Positions 55,370 through 63,736 of a stretch of 64,000 nt of DNA are shown one piece after another. Made by a program: the position numbers and the translations under genes. The DNA lies in contig NZ_FOPY01000007.1 of assembly GCF_900113605.1 (NCBI RefSeq), positions 124,001 through 188,000 of the forward strand, written 5' to 3'. The notes beneath the pieces are model-generated. The model was not told the origin of the DNA, did no database searches, and worked only from the letters and a program-made list of their open reading frames with translations. Each line of letters begins with the position of its first letter. Position 1 is the stretch's first letter. This DNA comes from Modicisalibacter xianhensis. GTDB lineage: Bacteria > Pseudomonadota > Gammaproteobacteria > Pseudomonadales > Halomonadaceae.

Positions 55370-55427
55370 CCGCGACGGCACCGACTTCCGACACACCACG
55401 ACAACACAAGAACGGGAGAATCGTGCG

Positions 55428-56567
55428 ATGACTAACCCCATGCCGGCCCCCGAGGTCGAACATTCCGACCCGTTGGACGACACACGCGAGAAGGACGAAT
55501 CAATGCCCCGAGAGGCCTCGTCAATCGAATTGAAGGGCCTGCGCAAGCAGTTTGGCAAGGACACGGTCGCACTGGATGGTGTCGACCTGACCATCGACGC
55601 GGGGGAGTTCTTTACCCTGCTGGGTCCGTCGGGATGCGGCAAGACGACATTGTTGAGAATACTTGCCGGGCTCGAGGAGCCTGATGCCGGCAAGTTATTG
55701 ATCGGGGGCAAGGATGTCACCGATATCCCGCCCCACCGCCGTAGCGTCAATACCGTTTTCCAGTCCTACGCACTGTTTCCCCACCTGTCGGTACGCGACA
55801 ATCTTGCCTTTGGCCTACGCATGCGGGGTGAGTCGTCGGCCGAGCGCGAACGCAAGGTGGCTCAGGTCGCGGATTTCATTCAACTGGGGTCGCTGGTGGA
55901 GCGGCGTGTCGACCAATTGTCAGGCGGGCAGCGCCAGCGTATCGCCCTGGCCCGGGCCCTGGTCTGCGAGCCCAACGTGCTGCTGCTGGACGAGCCGTTA
56001 TCGGCACTGGACGCCGGTCTGCGAGGCCAGCTTCAGGTAGAGCTGCAGCGCATCCAAAAACGTCTCGGCATGACCTTCGTCTTCGTGACCCATGACCAGG
56101 ACGAGGCCATGGTAATGTCGGACCGAATCGCAGTGCTCGATAGCGGTATCATCCAGCAGGTGGGTACGCCCAGCGAAGTCTACGAACATCCGGTCAATGC
56201 CTTCGTCGCGCGTTTCATGGGCCATGACAACCTGTTCGCCATTCAGCGCAGTGCCGACAACTGGGTGGATACGGAACTGGGGCGTCTGCAACTCGATCCT
56301 GCGCAACAGCGATCCGAACAGCAGGGCTGGTTGCTCATCCGCCCTGAAACGCTGGAACTTGGGGGTGAGGTACCTGCGGGCTACAACCGGCTCGAGGGGA
56401 CCGTTAAGGAGCGCCTCTACCGTGGCAGCCGTATCGAATATCGCTTGGAAGTCAATGGCGTGACGCTGATGGCAGTAGCCAGCAACGTGGGGCAACGGCT
56501 GCATGCAGTCGGCGATCGGGTCACGGTCAGTTTCTGTCCTGAAGATCTGGTTCGGGTCGCTGCCTAG
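55428..56567 (+). CDS. potA: Polyamine ABC transporter ATP-binding protein
   Basis: The 379-residue ABC ATPase of the PotA/PotG/SpuF type has Walker A (GPSGCGKTTLLRIL), signature (LSGGQRQRIALARAL), Walker B (VLLLDEPLSALD) and a C-terminal TOBE domain (RPETLELGG to the end). The first 30 residues are acidic and non-conserved; an ATG at 55503 with AAGGA upstream is a realistic alternative start. It energises import of putrescine or spermidine with the two permeases that follow. Confidence 0.92.
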   Translation: MTNPMPAPEVEHSDPLDDTREKDESMPREASSIELKGLRKQFGKDTVALDGVDLTIDAGEFFTLLGPSGCGKTTLLRILAGLEEPDAGKLLIGGKDVTDIPPHRRSVNTVFQSYALFPHLSVRDNLAFGLRMRGESSAERERKVAQVADFIQLGSLVERRVDQLSGGQRQRIALARALVCEPNVLLLDEPLSALDAGLRGQLQVELQRIQKRLGMTFVFVTHDQDEAMVMSDRIAVLDSGIIQQVGTPSEVYEHPVNAFVARFMGHDNLFAIQRSADNWVDTELGRLQLDPAQQRSEQQGWLLIRPETLELGGEVPAGYNRLEGTVKERLYRGSRIEYRLEVNGVTLMAVASNVGQRLHAVGDRVTVSFCPEDLVRVAA

Positions 56568-56577
56568 GAGATCACGC

Positions 56578-57495
56578 ATGGCTGAGATAAGTATCGCGTT
56601 ACGTGGTCGTGCCGTGGTCAGCGAGACGCGCCATTTGCTGTTCAGTGTGATGCCCGGTGCGGTATGGATCATCGTGTTCCTGGTGCTGCCCAGCGTCTAC
56701 CTGATGGCCGTGGCCTTCATGACCAACGGACCCTATGGCCAGCCGCAGATGCCCCTGTCCCTGGAATCCTTCCGTCAGTTGGCGGGCTTTGGTTTCCTGG
56801 GCTGGAGCCCCGGCAATCTTTATACCTTGCTGCGCTCGCTGTGGCAGACATTGCTTTCCACCGTGCTGGTGGTGATCGTGGCCTATCCAATTGCCTACTA
56901 CATCACCACCTGTCGCGAGAAATGGCGGCCGATCATGTTGCTGGCGGTGGTAGTGCCGTCATGGACCAACCAGGTCATCCGCACCTTCGGCTGGATGAAC
57001 CTGCTGGCCCCGGGCACACCGCTGTCCGACGCCGCCCAGGCGCTGGGGCTGATCGCGCCCAACATGGGGCTCTACCCGTCCAACTTCGCGGTCACGCTGG
57101 GGCTGGTCTACAACTTCCTGCCATTCATGGTGTTACCGTTATATGCCGCCTTCGAGAAGCTCGATACAGCACAGGTCCAGGCCGCCCAGGATCTTTACGC
57201 CGCTCCGCTGCGAGCCTTCTGGCATGCGGTGTTTCCACAGACCTTGCCGGGTCTGTTGGCGGGCACGGTACTGGTAGCGATCCCAGCGTTCGGCATGTAT
57301 GTCATTCCTGAGTTGCTGGGCGGGGGCAAGGGCATGATGCTCGGCAACCTGGTGGCCAACCAGTTCGCGGGCAGCGCCAATTGGCCGCTGGGTGCCGCGG
57401 GGGCAATCCTGATGCTGATTGCCACCTTTGCCGGCTTGTTCGCCATGCGCCGCATCGGCAAGCGCCTGGGCGGTGGTGAGGAGGTCGTGATATGA
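56578..57495 (+). CDS. potB: Polyamine ABC transporter permease (PotB/PotH/SpuG-type)
   Basis: The 305-residue permease has six membrane helices and the EAA-type loop (QAAQDLYAAPLRAFWHAVFPQ) that docks on the ATPase. The motif WTNQVIRTFGWMNLL is typical of polyamine permeases. It lies ten bases after the ATPase gene, with AGGAG upstream, and overlaps the second permease by four bases (ATGA). Confidence 0.93.
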   Translation: MAEISIALRGRAVVSETRHLLFSVMPGAVWIIVFLVLPSVYLMAVAFMTNGPYGQPQMPLSLESFRQLAGFGFLGWSPGNLYTLLRSLWQTLLSTVLVVIVAYPIAYYITTCREKWRPIMLLAVVVPSWTNQVIRTFGWMNLLAPGTPLSDAAQALGLIAPNMGLYPSNFAVTLGLVYNFLPFMVLPLYAAFEKLDTAQVQAAQDLYAAPLRAFWHAVFPQTLPGLLAGTVLVAIPAFGMYVIPELLGGGKGMMLGNLVANQFAGSANWPLGAAGAILMLIATFAGLFAMRRIGKRLGGGEEVVI

Positions 57496-58289
57496 GAAAG
57501 CGTACACTGCAGCGAGGCTTGACCACGTTCTGGTGGGCAACGATCTTCTTTCTTTACCTGCCGCTCGTGGTGGTGATGCTGTTCTCGTTCAATGCGTCCA
57601 ACAGTGCCGCCAATTTTACCGGCTTCTCGTTGCGCTGGTATACGCGACTGCTGGGCAACGAGCAGATCATTTCTGCGTTCTGGAACAGTCTGGTGCTGGC
57701 CAGCGTGTCCTCGGTGGTGGCTCTGGCAATCGGTAGTTTGATCGGCTATGGCATGTACCGTCACCGCCATCGCAAGCTGGGCTGGTTGATCGTGCTGATC
57801 TATCTGCCGATCGTGCTGCCGGATATCGTCTTCGGTATCTCGGAGATGGCATTCTTCGTGTCGATTCATCGTTATACCGGCCTGTTCCAGCCTGGACTGG
57901 GCACGATGATCATTGCCCATGTGACGTTCCAGATTCCATTTGTGGCACTGATCGTCTACTCGCGCCTGGTGGGGCTCGATGCCACCTTGTTCGAGGCGGC
58001 CAAGGACTTGTATGCCACTCCATTCAAGCGTGCCGTGCATTTCTTGATGCCGACCCTCAAGCCGGCGCTGATTTCGGCGTTCTTCCTGTCGTTCACGCTG
58101 TCGATCGATGACTTCGTGATCAGCTTCTTCACGGCGGGACCGGAAAGCGCCACCTTGCCTATCTACATCTGGGGTGCGATCAAGAAAGGGGTCTCGCCCG
58201 AAATCAACGCCATCGCCACGTTGATGATCGGCGCCGTGGCTATCGCCGCCGTGTTCAGTTTGATGTTCAATCGACAGGGGCGCCATTGA
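57492..58289 (+). CDS. potC: Polyamine ABC transporter permease (PotC/PotI/SpuH-type)
   Basis: The 265-residue permease has six membrane helices and the EAA loop (EAAKDLYATPFKRAVHFLM). It starts inside the end of potB (ATGA), which indicates coupled translation. SIDDFVISFFTAGP near residue 205 is typical of the PotC family. Its stop codon lies in the loop of a hairpin that separates it from the binding-protein gene. Confidence 0.93.
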   Translation: MRKRTLQRGLTTFWWATIFFLYLPLVVVMLFSFNASNSAANFTGFSLRWYTRLLGNEQIISAFWNSLVLASVSSVVALAIGSLIGYGMYRHRHRKLGWLIVLIYLPIVLPDIVFGISEMAFFVSIHRYTGLFQPGLGTMIIAHVTFQIPFVALIVYSRLVGLDATLFEAAKDLYATPFKRAVHFLMPTLKPALISAFFLSFTLSIDDFVISFFTAGPESATLPIYIWGAIKKGVSPEINAIATLMIGAVAIAAVFSLMFNRQGRH

Positions 58290-58296
58290 GGCGCCC
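58278..58296 (+). other. Hairpin at the potC-potD junction
   Basis: GGGCGCC pairs with GGCGCCC around a 5-base loop that includes the potC stop codon. No long T-run follows. Such hairpins often protect the 3' end of the upstream message or reduce read-through, so that binding protein and permease levels differ. Confidence 0.6.
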
Positions 58297-58334
58297 TTAT
58301 TCCTGAAAGAAAGGGACCGAAGGAGAGCGTTACG

Positions 58335-59399
58335 ATGAAAACAATCACCACGCGAATCGCTGCCGCACTCGGTGGCCTGGTACTGGCCGGTGGGGTGCAT
58401 GCCGAAGAGGGCAAGCTGTACCTGTTCAACTGGACCGAGTACATGGACCCGGAAATCATCGAGGCATTCGAACAGAAATACGACGTCGAGGTCGTGCAGA
58501 ACTATTTCAATTCGTTGCCTGAAATGCTGGCCAAACTGAACGCTGGCGGTGTGTCGCAGTATGACATCATCGTGCCGTCGAACTACTATGTGCCGCGCCT
58601 TATCGAGACGGGACTGGTTCAGCCTCTCGATCACTCCAAGCTGGCGAACCTGGACAACCTCAAGAAGCAGTTCCGCGATCCTTCCTTCGATCCCGACAAC
58701 AAGTACAGCGCGGCCTATCAGTGGGGCACTACCGGCATCATCTACAATGGCGAGACGTTTCCCGACGGTCCCAAAAGCTGGTCGCTGCTGTTCGATCCCA
58801 AGGTCAATGCCAGTTACCCATTCGCGTTGATGGGCGATGGTCAGGTCAGTATCGGTGCTGCCTGTGCCTATCTCGGTCACGGCTACGATTGCACCAGTGT
58901 CGATGCCTGGAAGGAAGCCGCCAAGCTGCTCATCGACACCAAGGGGCGTGACACCTTCAGTGGGTTCGTGGATGGTACGCCGGCCCTGCAACAGTTGGCG
59001 CGCGGCGTGACCCACGCCAGCCTGAGCTATAACGGGGATTACCTCTATTTCAAGGAAGAAGACCCCGAAGCCTTCAAGAACATCAAGTTCATGATTCCCG
59101 ATGAAGGCACGGAAATGTGGGTGGATTCGATGATGATTCCTGCCGAGGCGCCCAATCCCGACCTGGCGCACAAGTTCATCGATTTCATTCTCGATGCCGA
59201 GATCGGGGCACAGTTGTCCAACTACAACTACTACTCCAGCCCCAACGCCGCTGCCGAACCCTACCTGGACGAGGTGCTGACCAAGCCGCCGGTGCAGCCC
59301 ACCGAGGAAGACATGGCGCGTCTGAAGTTCACGCCCAGTCTCAAGGGGCAGGACCTGCAAACCTTCAACCAGCTGTGGAACGAAGTGCAGGCGCGTTGA
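58335..59399 (+). CDS. potD: Periplasmic polyamine-binding protein (first copy)
   Basis: The 354-residue precursor has a signal peptide (about residues 1-23, cleavage near VHA-EE) and the PotD/PotF/SpuD fold. Conserved blocks include LYLFNWTEYMDPEIIEAFE, YDIIVPSNYYVPRLIETGL and the central QWGTTGIIYNGE. It would bind putrescine or spermidine and deliver it to the permeases encoded just upstream. GGAG precedes the ATG. The second binding protein at 60933 is clearly paralogous. Confidence 0.92.
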   Translation: MKTITTRIAAALGGLVLAGGVHAEEGKLYLFNWTEYMDPEIIEAFEQKYDVEVVQNYFNSLPEMLAKLNAGGVSQYDIIVPSNYYVPRLIETGLVQPLDHSKLANLDNLKKQFRDPSFDPDNKYSAAYQWGTTGIIYNGETFPDGPKSWSLLFDPKVNASYPFALMGDGQVSIGAACAYLGHGYDCTSVDAWKEAAKLLIDTKGRDTFSGFVDGTPALQQLARGVTHASLSYNGDYLYFKEEDPEAFKNIKFMIPDEGTEMWVDSMMIPAEAPNPDLAHKFIDFILDAEIGAQLSNYNYYSSPNAAAEPYLDEVLTKPPVQPTEEDMARLKFTPSLKGQDLQTFNQLWNEVQAR

Positions 59400-59405
59400 T
59401 CGCCC

Positions 59406-59428
59406 GGCGGGCCGGGAGCCGGCCCGCC
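59406..59428 (+). terminator. Strong hairpin after the first binding protein
   Basis: GGCGGGCCGG pairs perfectly with CCGGCCCGCC around a 3-base loop, six bases after the stop. Only two T follow, so it may act as a partial terminator or mRNA stabiliser ahead of puuA. Confidence 0.6.
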
Positions 59429-59531
59429 TTGGCGTGAATGGGGCTAGCGGCTATCGTCGGGCACGCCTCCCTACGTGCCTGCGACAATGCAATCACGGTG
59501 GCCGCGCGATAAGCCTTCAAGGAAAAAAGGT

Positions 59532-60893
59532 ATGAGTAACAGCACAAGCCATGAATTGAGCGATTGGTTCAAGCGCCATGGCATTACCGAAGTGGAATGC
59601 CTGGTCTCCGACCTGACCGGCATTCTCAAGGGCAAGATCATGCCCGCCAGCAAGTACCTCAACGGTGGGCGACCGCGACTGCCGGACTCGATCTTCATAC
59701 AGACGGTCACCGGGGGCTATCCCGACGACGAGGACATCCGGTTCTGGAACCCGGCCGAGCTGGACATGCAGCTCATTCCCGACCCGAATGCGGTCTACCT
59801 GGTGCCTTGGGCAGAAGATCCCACCGCCCAGATCATCCATGATTGCTATTACCTGACCGGCGAGCCAGTCGAGCTGTCGCCGCGCAGTGTCCTCAAGCGG
59901 ATACTCGAGCTCTACAGGGCGCGTGGCTGGAAGCCGGTCGTTGCGCCCGAGGTCGAATTCTACCTGGTCAAGACCAATACGGATTCCGACTACCCGCTGG
60001 AGCCCCCCATTGGCCGTACCGGACGCCAGGAAAGCAGCCGTCAGTCATTTTCCATCGATGCCGTCAACGAGTTCGACCCGTTGTTCGAGGAAATGTATGA
60101 CTACTGCGAAGCCATGGATCTGGATATCGATACCCTGATCCATGAGGAGGGGGCCGGCCAGATGGAGGTCAACTTCCAGCATGGCGACCCGCTGATGCTG
60201 GCCGACCAGGTAGTGATGTTCAAGCGTACGCTACGAGAGACTGCGCTGCGTCATGGCATGTATGCGACCTTCATGGCCAAGCCGATGGCCAACGAGCCGG
60301 GTAGTTCGATGCATATCCACCAGAGCCTGGTCGATGACAGCGGCACGAACCTGTTCGCGGGTGAGGATGGTCAGGCCAGCCGGCTGTTCCACCATTACAT
60401 TGGCGGACTGCAACAGTACCTGCCGGCAGCGATGCCGTTCTTTGCACCCAACGTGAACTCCTATCGCCGCCTGATGCGCAGCGAAACCAGTGGCTCGGCA
60501 CCGGTGAATACGGAGTGGGGGTATGACAACCGGACGGTTGGACTGCGCGTACCGGTAGGTGCACCTGAAGCGACACGCGTCGAGAATCGCCTGGGCGGCG
60601 CCGATGCCAACCCCTATCTGGCGATGGCTGCCTCGTTGGCCTGCGGCTATCTGGGCATGATCAGTCAGCTCGATCCGCGTCCGCCCATGGTTGGCTCGGC
60701 CTGGTCGGCCGGCAACAAGTTACCTGACGATATCGGCCCGGCCCTGGATGCGCTACGCGAATGCCCGGCCTTGGCTGACCTGCTCGGCGAGCGCTTCACC
60801 AACAGCTATCTGGCAGTCAAGCGAGCCGAGCATACCGCTTACTTCCGGGTGATCAGCTCCTGGGAGCGAGAGCACCTGTTGCTGAGGGTATAA
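59532..60893 (+). CDS. puuA: Gamma-glutamylputrescine synthetase (glutamine synthetase family)
   Basis: The 453-residue protein has the glutamine synthetase fold with the N-terminal beta-grasp region (WFKRHGITEVECLVSDLTG) and the catalytic domain containing VVAPEVEFYL, GAGQMEVNFQHG and GSSMHIHQSL. It matches PuuA/SpuB-type enzymes that ligate glutamate to putrescine rather than ammonia, judged by the cluster context and sequence character. There is no adenylylation-site region like that of GlnA. The ATG at 59532 follows a purine-rich ribosome site (AAGGAAAAAAGG). Confidence 0.9.
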   Translation: MSNSTSHELSDWFKRHGITEVECLVSDLTGILKGKIMPASKYLNGGRPRLPDSIFIQTVTGGYPDDEDIRFWNPAELDMQLIPDPNAVYLVPWAEDPTAQIIHDCYYLTGEPVELSPRSVLKRILELYRARGWKPVVAPEVEFYLVKTNTDSDYPLEPPIGRTGRQESSRQSFSIDAVNEFDPLFEEMYDYCEAMDLDIDTLIHEEGAGQMEVNFQHGDPLMLADQVVMFKRTLRETALRHGMYATFMAKPMANEPGSSMHIHQSLVDDSGTNLFAGEDGQASRLFHHYIGGLQQYLPAAMPFFAPNVNSYRRLMRSETSGSAPVNTEWGYDNRTVGLRVPVGAPEATRVENRLGGADANPYLAMAASLACGYLGMISQLDPRPPMVGSAWSAGNKLPDDIGPALDALRECPALADLLGERFTNSYLAVKRAEHTAYFRVISSWEREHLLLRV

Positions 60894-60932
60894 GCGAGTT
60901 TTTCTACCACTGACCAAAACAAGGAAACGTTC

Positions 60933-62006
60933 ATGTCCCACCGCCCTCTCGTTGCGATTGTCGGGTTGTCCTTGTCGGTATTGGCCCTGCCGGCTGCTGC
61001 CCAGCAGCAACAACTCAATCTGTTCAACTGGTCGGATTACATGGATCCGGCGTTGATCGAAGCGTTCGAGGCCGAAACCGGCATCGATGTAGTGCTGAAC
61101 TACTACAACTCGAATGCCGAGATGTTCTCCAAGCTCACCGCTGGGGGAGATGCTCAGTACGATGTCATCGTGCCTTCGGGGTACTTCATGCCACGTCTGA
61201 TTGGGGCGGGGCTGGTACAGCCGCTGGCAGACGAGGGGGCATCCCTGGCAGGGCGCGAGGCAATCATGGAGGAGTTTCAGACCCCTGCTTACGATCCGGA
61301 AGGCCGCTACACGGTACCTTACCTGTGGGGCATGACGGGCATCGCCTACAACACCGAGACATGGCCGGATCCCGAGCCGAGCTGGGGTCTGCTCTACGAT
61401 CCCGAGACCAATCAGGACCAGCCCTTCGCGCTGCTGAAGGGGGATGCCCAGTTCACCTTCGGTACGGCCTGCGCCTACCTGGGGCACGGTTTCGACTGTG
61501 TGGGCAAGGACCCCTGGATCGAGGCGGCCAAGCTGGTCAGCGAAACGCGCAAGCGTGACAACTTCGTGGGTTTTGTCGATGCCACGGCGACCATCGAGCA
61601 ATTGGCGCGAGGCACCATTCAGGCGGGCGTGGCCTATAATGGCGACCTGGCCAACAAGCTGGCCGAATCGCCCGAAACCTATGGCAAGATCGGTTTCTTC
61701 ATTCCCGAAGAAGGCTCCCAGCGTTGGGTCGACGTGATGGCAATTCCTGCCCGGGCGCCGCACCCCGAGGCAGCGCGAGCCTTTGTCGAATATATGCTGC
61801 GCCCCGAGGTGGCAGCGCAACTGGCCAACTACAACCGCTATACCACCCCTAACGAGGCCGCCTTGCCGCTGGTCGACCCCGCCCTGCGCGAGCCGCCGGT
61901 GATGCCCGACGCACAGACGCGCCAGCGCCTGGTCTCCACTCCGTCGGTCAGCGGCGATACCCTGCAACTGCTTCAGCAACTCTGGAACGAAGCTCTGAGC
62001 CGTTGA
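60933..62006 (+). CDS. potD: Periplasmic polyamine-binding protein (second copy)
   Basis: The 357-residue precursor has a signal peptide (about residues 1-24, ending PAAAQQQ) and the same PotD/PotF fold as the copy at 58335, with shared blocks such as LNLFNWSDYMDP and YDVIVPSGYFMPRLIGAGL. The two differ enough to suggest different ligand preference, as with SpuD and SpuE in Pseudomonas. It has no permease of its own, so both binding proteins probably feed the single transporter. A strong terminator follows. Confidence 0.92.
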   Translation: MSHRPLVAIVGLSLSVLALPAAAQQQQLNLFNWSDYMDPALIEAFEAETGIDVVLNYYNSNAEMFSKLTAGGDAQYDVIVPSGYFMPRLIGAGLVQPLADEGASLAGREAIMEEFQTPAYDPEGRYTVPYLWGMTGIAYNTETWPDPEPSWGLLYDPETNQDQPFALLKGDAQFTFGTACAYLGHGFDCVGKDPWIEAAKLVSETRKRDNFVGFVDATATIEQLARGTIQAGVAYNGDLANKLAESPETYGKIGFFIPEEGSQRWVDVMAIPARAPHPEAARAFVEYMLRPEVAAQLANYNRYTTPNEAALPLVDPALREPPVMPDAQTRQRLVSTPSVSGDTLQLLQQLWNEALSR

Positions 62007-62023
62007 CTTGTGGGTAGACTCTC

Positions 62024-62056
62024 GCAACGGCCGGGCATTGCCCGGCCGTTGCATTT
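62024..62056 (+). terminator. Intrinsic terminator after the second binding protein
   Basis: GCAACGGCCGGGC pairs with GCCCGGCCGTTGC around ATT and is followed by ATTTC. It starts 18 bases after the stop and separates the operon from the second oxidase gene. Confidence 0.85.
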
Positions 62057-62104
62057 CGAACTGGTCACATGGCTTTTAAGTGTTGCAAATAAAGTACCGT
62101 GTTT

Positions 62105-62135
62105 CTTGATTGGCATGGATCAAGTCGCGTAGTAT
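62105..62135 (+). promoter_or_regulatory. Promoter of second puuB-like gene with overlapping inverted repeat
   Basis: A -35 TTGATT (62106-62111) and -10 TAGTAT (62130-62135) are 18 bases apart. A perfect inverted repeat CTTGAT-N8-ATCAAG (62105-62124) covers the -35 and the start of the spacer, a position suited to a repressor. Spacing of the arms (8) excludes a standard FNR site (4). Confidence 0.5.
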
Positions 62136-62178
62136 CGAGTCTTGTTGTTGAATAAAATAAACATCTTTGGAGATAGAC

Positions 62179-63468
62179 ATGTCCAAGCCAGGCACCGCGC
62201 ATGTCGCGTCCTATTACGCCGCTTCTGCCAACCCAAGCCCTGAGCGTCCCGCGCTGCAAGGCGAAGTCCAATGCGATGTCTGCGTGGTCGGCGCCGGGTT
62301 CACGGGGATGTCCGCGGCGTTGCACCTGGCAGAAAAAGGGCACCGCGTCGTGGTACTGGAAGCGGCTCGTATCGGTTTTGGGGCCTCTGGCCGCAATGGC
62401 GGCCAGATCGTCAATAGCTACAGCCGCGACATGGATGTGATCGAGTCCCGCTATGGCAGCGAGACAGCACGCGCATTGGGTGACATGGCGTTCGAGGGCA
62501 ACCGTATCATTCGTGAGCGAATTGCCCGCTACGATATCGCCTGTGACCTCAAGGAAGGCAACCTGTTTGCCGCCTGCAATACCAAGCAGATGAAGGCGCT
62601 GAGCGAGCACAAGGCGCTGTGGGAACGTTTCGGCAACGACCAGCTCGAGCTGCTCGAAGGGCAAGCCTACCGCCGCGAGATCGGCAGCGAACGGTACGTC
62701 GGCGCGTTGCTCGATCATTCCGGCGGGCATCTTCATCCGCTCAACCTGGTGCTGGGCCAGGCGGCTGCCCTGGAATCGCTCGGTGGCAGGATCTATGAAC
62801 AGACGCCGGTCACCTCGATCGAGCATGGCGAGCCGGTCCGCCTGCATACACCCGAGGGCTGGGTCGTGGCCGACCGCGTGGTGCTGGCCGGCAATGCCTA
62901 CATGAAAGGGCTCATGCCGCAACTGGAGGGCAAGTCGATGCCTGCCAGTACGCAGGTCGTGACTACCGAGCCGCTGGATGCAGCCACGGCAAAGGATATC
63001 CTGCCGACCGACCGGGCTGTGGAAGACTGCAATTACCTGCTCGACTACTATCGCCTGTCCGGGGATCGACGGCTCATCTATGGTGGCGGGGTCAGCTATG
63101 GCGGTCAGGATCCGAACAGCATCGAGGGCGTGATTCGTCCCAAGCTGGAAACCACCTTTCCCCAGCTCAAGGGCGTCAAGATCGACTATGCATGGAGCGG
63201 GACCTTCCTGTTGACACTCAACCGCTTGCCGCAATTCGGGCGTATCAATGCCAATGTCTACTATGCCCAGGGCTATTCGGGCCATGGCGTGACCTGCTCG
63301 CATCTGGCCGGTCGCTTGATCGCCGAAGTGCTGGATGGACAGAGCGAGCGTTTCGATGCTTTCGCTGGCTTGCCGCATTTGCCGTTCCCGGGCGGGCGGA
63401 CGTTAAGCGTGCCTCTTACCACGCTTGGGGCCTGGTATTACCGTGTGCGAGACGCGTTGGGAGTCTAG
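62179..63468 (+). CDS. puuB: FAD-dependent oxidoreductase, gamma-glutamylputrescine oxidase-like (second copy)
   Basis: The 429-residue DAO-family flavoprotein has the FAD motif VCVVGAGFTGMSAALHLAEKG and the IGFGASGRNGGQIVNSYSRD block, very like E. coli PuuB. It oxidises gamma-glutamylputrescine to the aldehyde. It has its own promoter, separate from the operon upstream, and shares only partial identity with the copy at 54077, so substrate or regulation probably differs. GGAG lies before the ATG at 62179; a TTG at 62167 is in frame but less likely. No PuuC or PuuD gene follows in the window. Confidence 0.9.
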   Translation: MSKPGTAHVASYYAASANPSPERPALQGEVQCDVCVVGAGFTGMSAALHLAEKGHRVVVLEAARIGFGASGRNGGQIVNSYSRDMDVIESRYGSETARALGDMAFEGNRIIRERIARYDIACDLKEGNLFAACNTKQMKALSEHKALWERFGNDQLELLEGQAYRREIGSERYVGALLDHSGGHLHPLNLVLGQAAALESLGGRIYEQTPVTSIEHGEPVRLHTPEGWVVADRVVLAGNAYMKGLMPQLEGKSMPASTQVVTTEPLDAATAKDILPTDRAVEDCNYLLDYYRLSGDRRLIYGGGVSYGGQDPNSIEGVIRPKLETTFPQLKGVKIDYAWSGTFLLTLNRLPQFGRINANVYYAQGYSGHGVTCSHLAGRLIAEVLDGQSERFDAFAGLPHLPFPGGRTLSVPLTTLGAWYYRVRDALGV

Positions 63469-63511
63469 CCGCTCGTTACCGTATCCGTGAGTAACGGCGC
63501 TTTCGTCACCC

Positions 63512-63525
63512 TGCGCAATTGCGCA
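63512..63525. promoter_or_regulatory. Perfect 14-base palindrome, possible operator
   Basis: TGCGCAATTGCGCA is a perfect palindrome in the 268-base gap between puuB and the next gene. A second shorter inverted repeat GAAAC-N3-GTTTC lies about ten bases further on. No clear -35/-10 pair stands out nearby. An operator or a weak transcription-ending structure are both possible. Confidence 0.4.
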
Positions 63526-63736
63526 AAGAATATGGAAACGCTGTTTCGTAACTTTTCTTTGCGTGTTGCCTGCCGCATAGTTTCATTGTCTCACACGCCC
63601 GCGTTCCGCTTGAGCCGGCGGTACGCACTCACACATCGCCCGGAGCGTCCATGTCCGAGACATGGCGCCCCGCAGCTGCACCTTACAGCTGTGTCCTGAC
63701 CATGACGTCAGTCAGCAAGAAGAACAGGAGGCGAAC

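Noticed and set aside
55363-55370. GTTGTAAC, identical to the core of E. coli Ter sites
   Set aside because: It falls at the stop codon of puuB and lacks the flanking Ter consensus. An 8-base match is expected about twice by chance in 64 kb on two strands, so it is not evidence for a Tus-binding site.
57195-59360. A 721-codon open frame on the minus strand opposite potB, potC and potD
   Set aside because: It lies antisense to three well-supported transporter genes, has low-complexity His/Arg/Gln-rich composition and no recognisable domain. Long antisense frames are expected in GC-rich genes. The same applies to the minus-strand frames at 36102-37997 and 60753-62054.
59532-60893. Housekeeping glutamine synthetase GlnA
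   Set aside because: It is embedded in a polyamine cluster, lacks an obvious adenylylation loop and matches the PuuA/SpuB type better.
62105-62124. FNR site before the second puuB-like gene
   Set aside because: The half-sites TTGAT and ATCAA are present, but they are separated by more than the four bases required for FNR binding.
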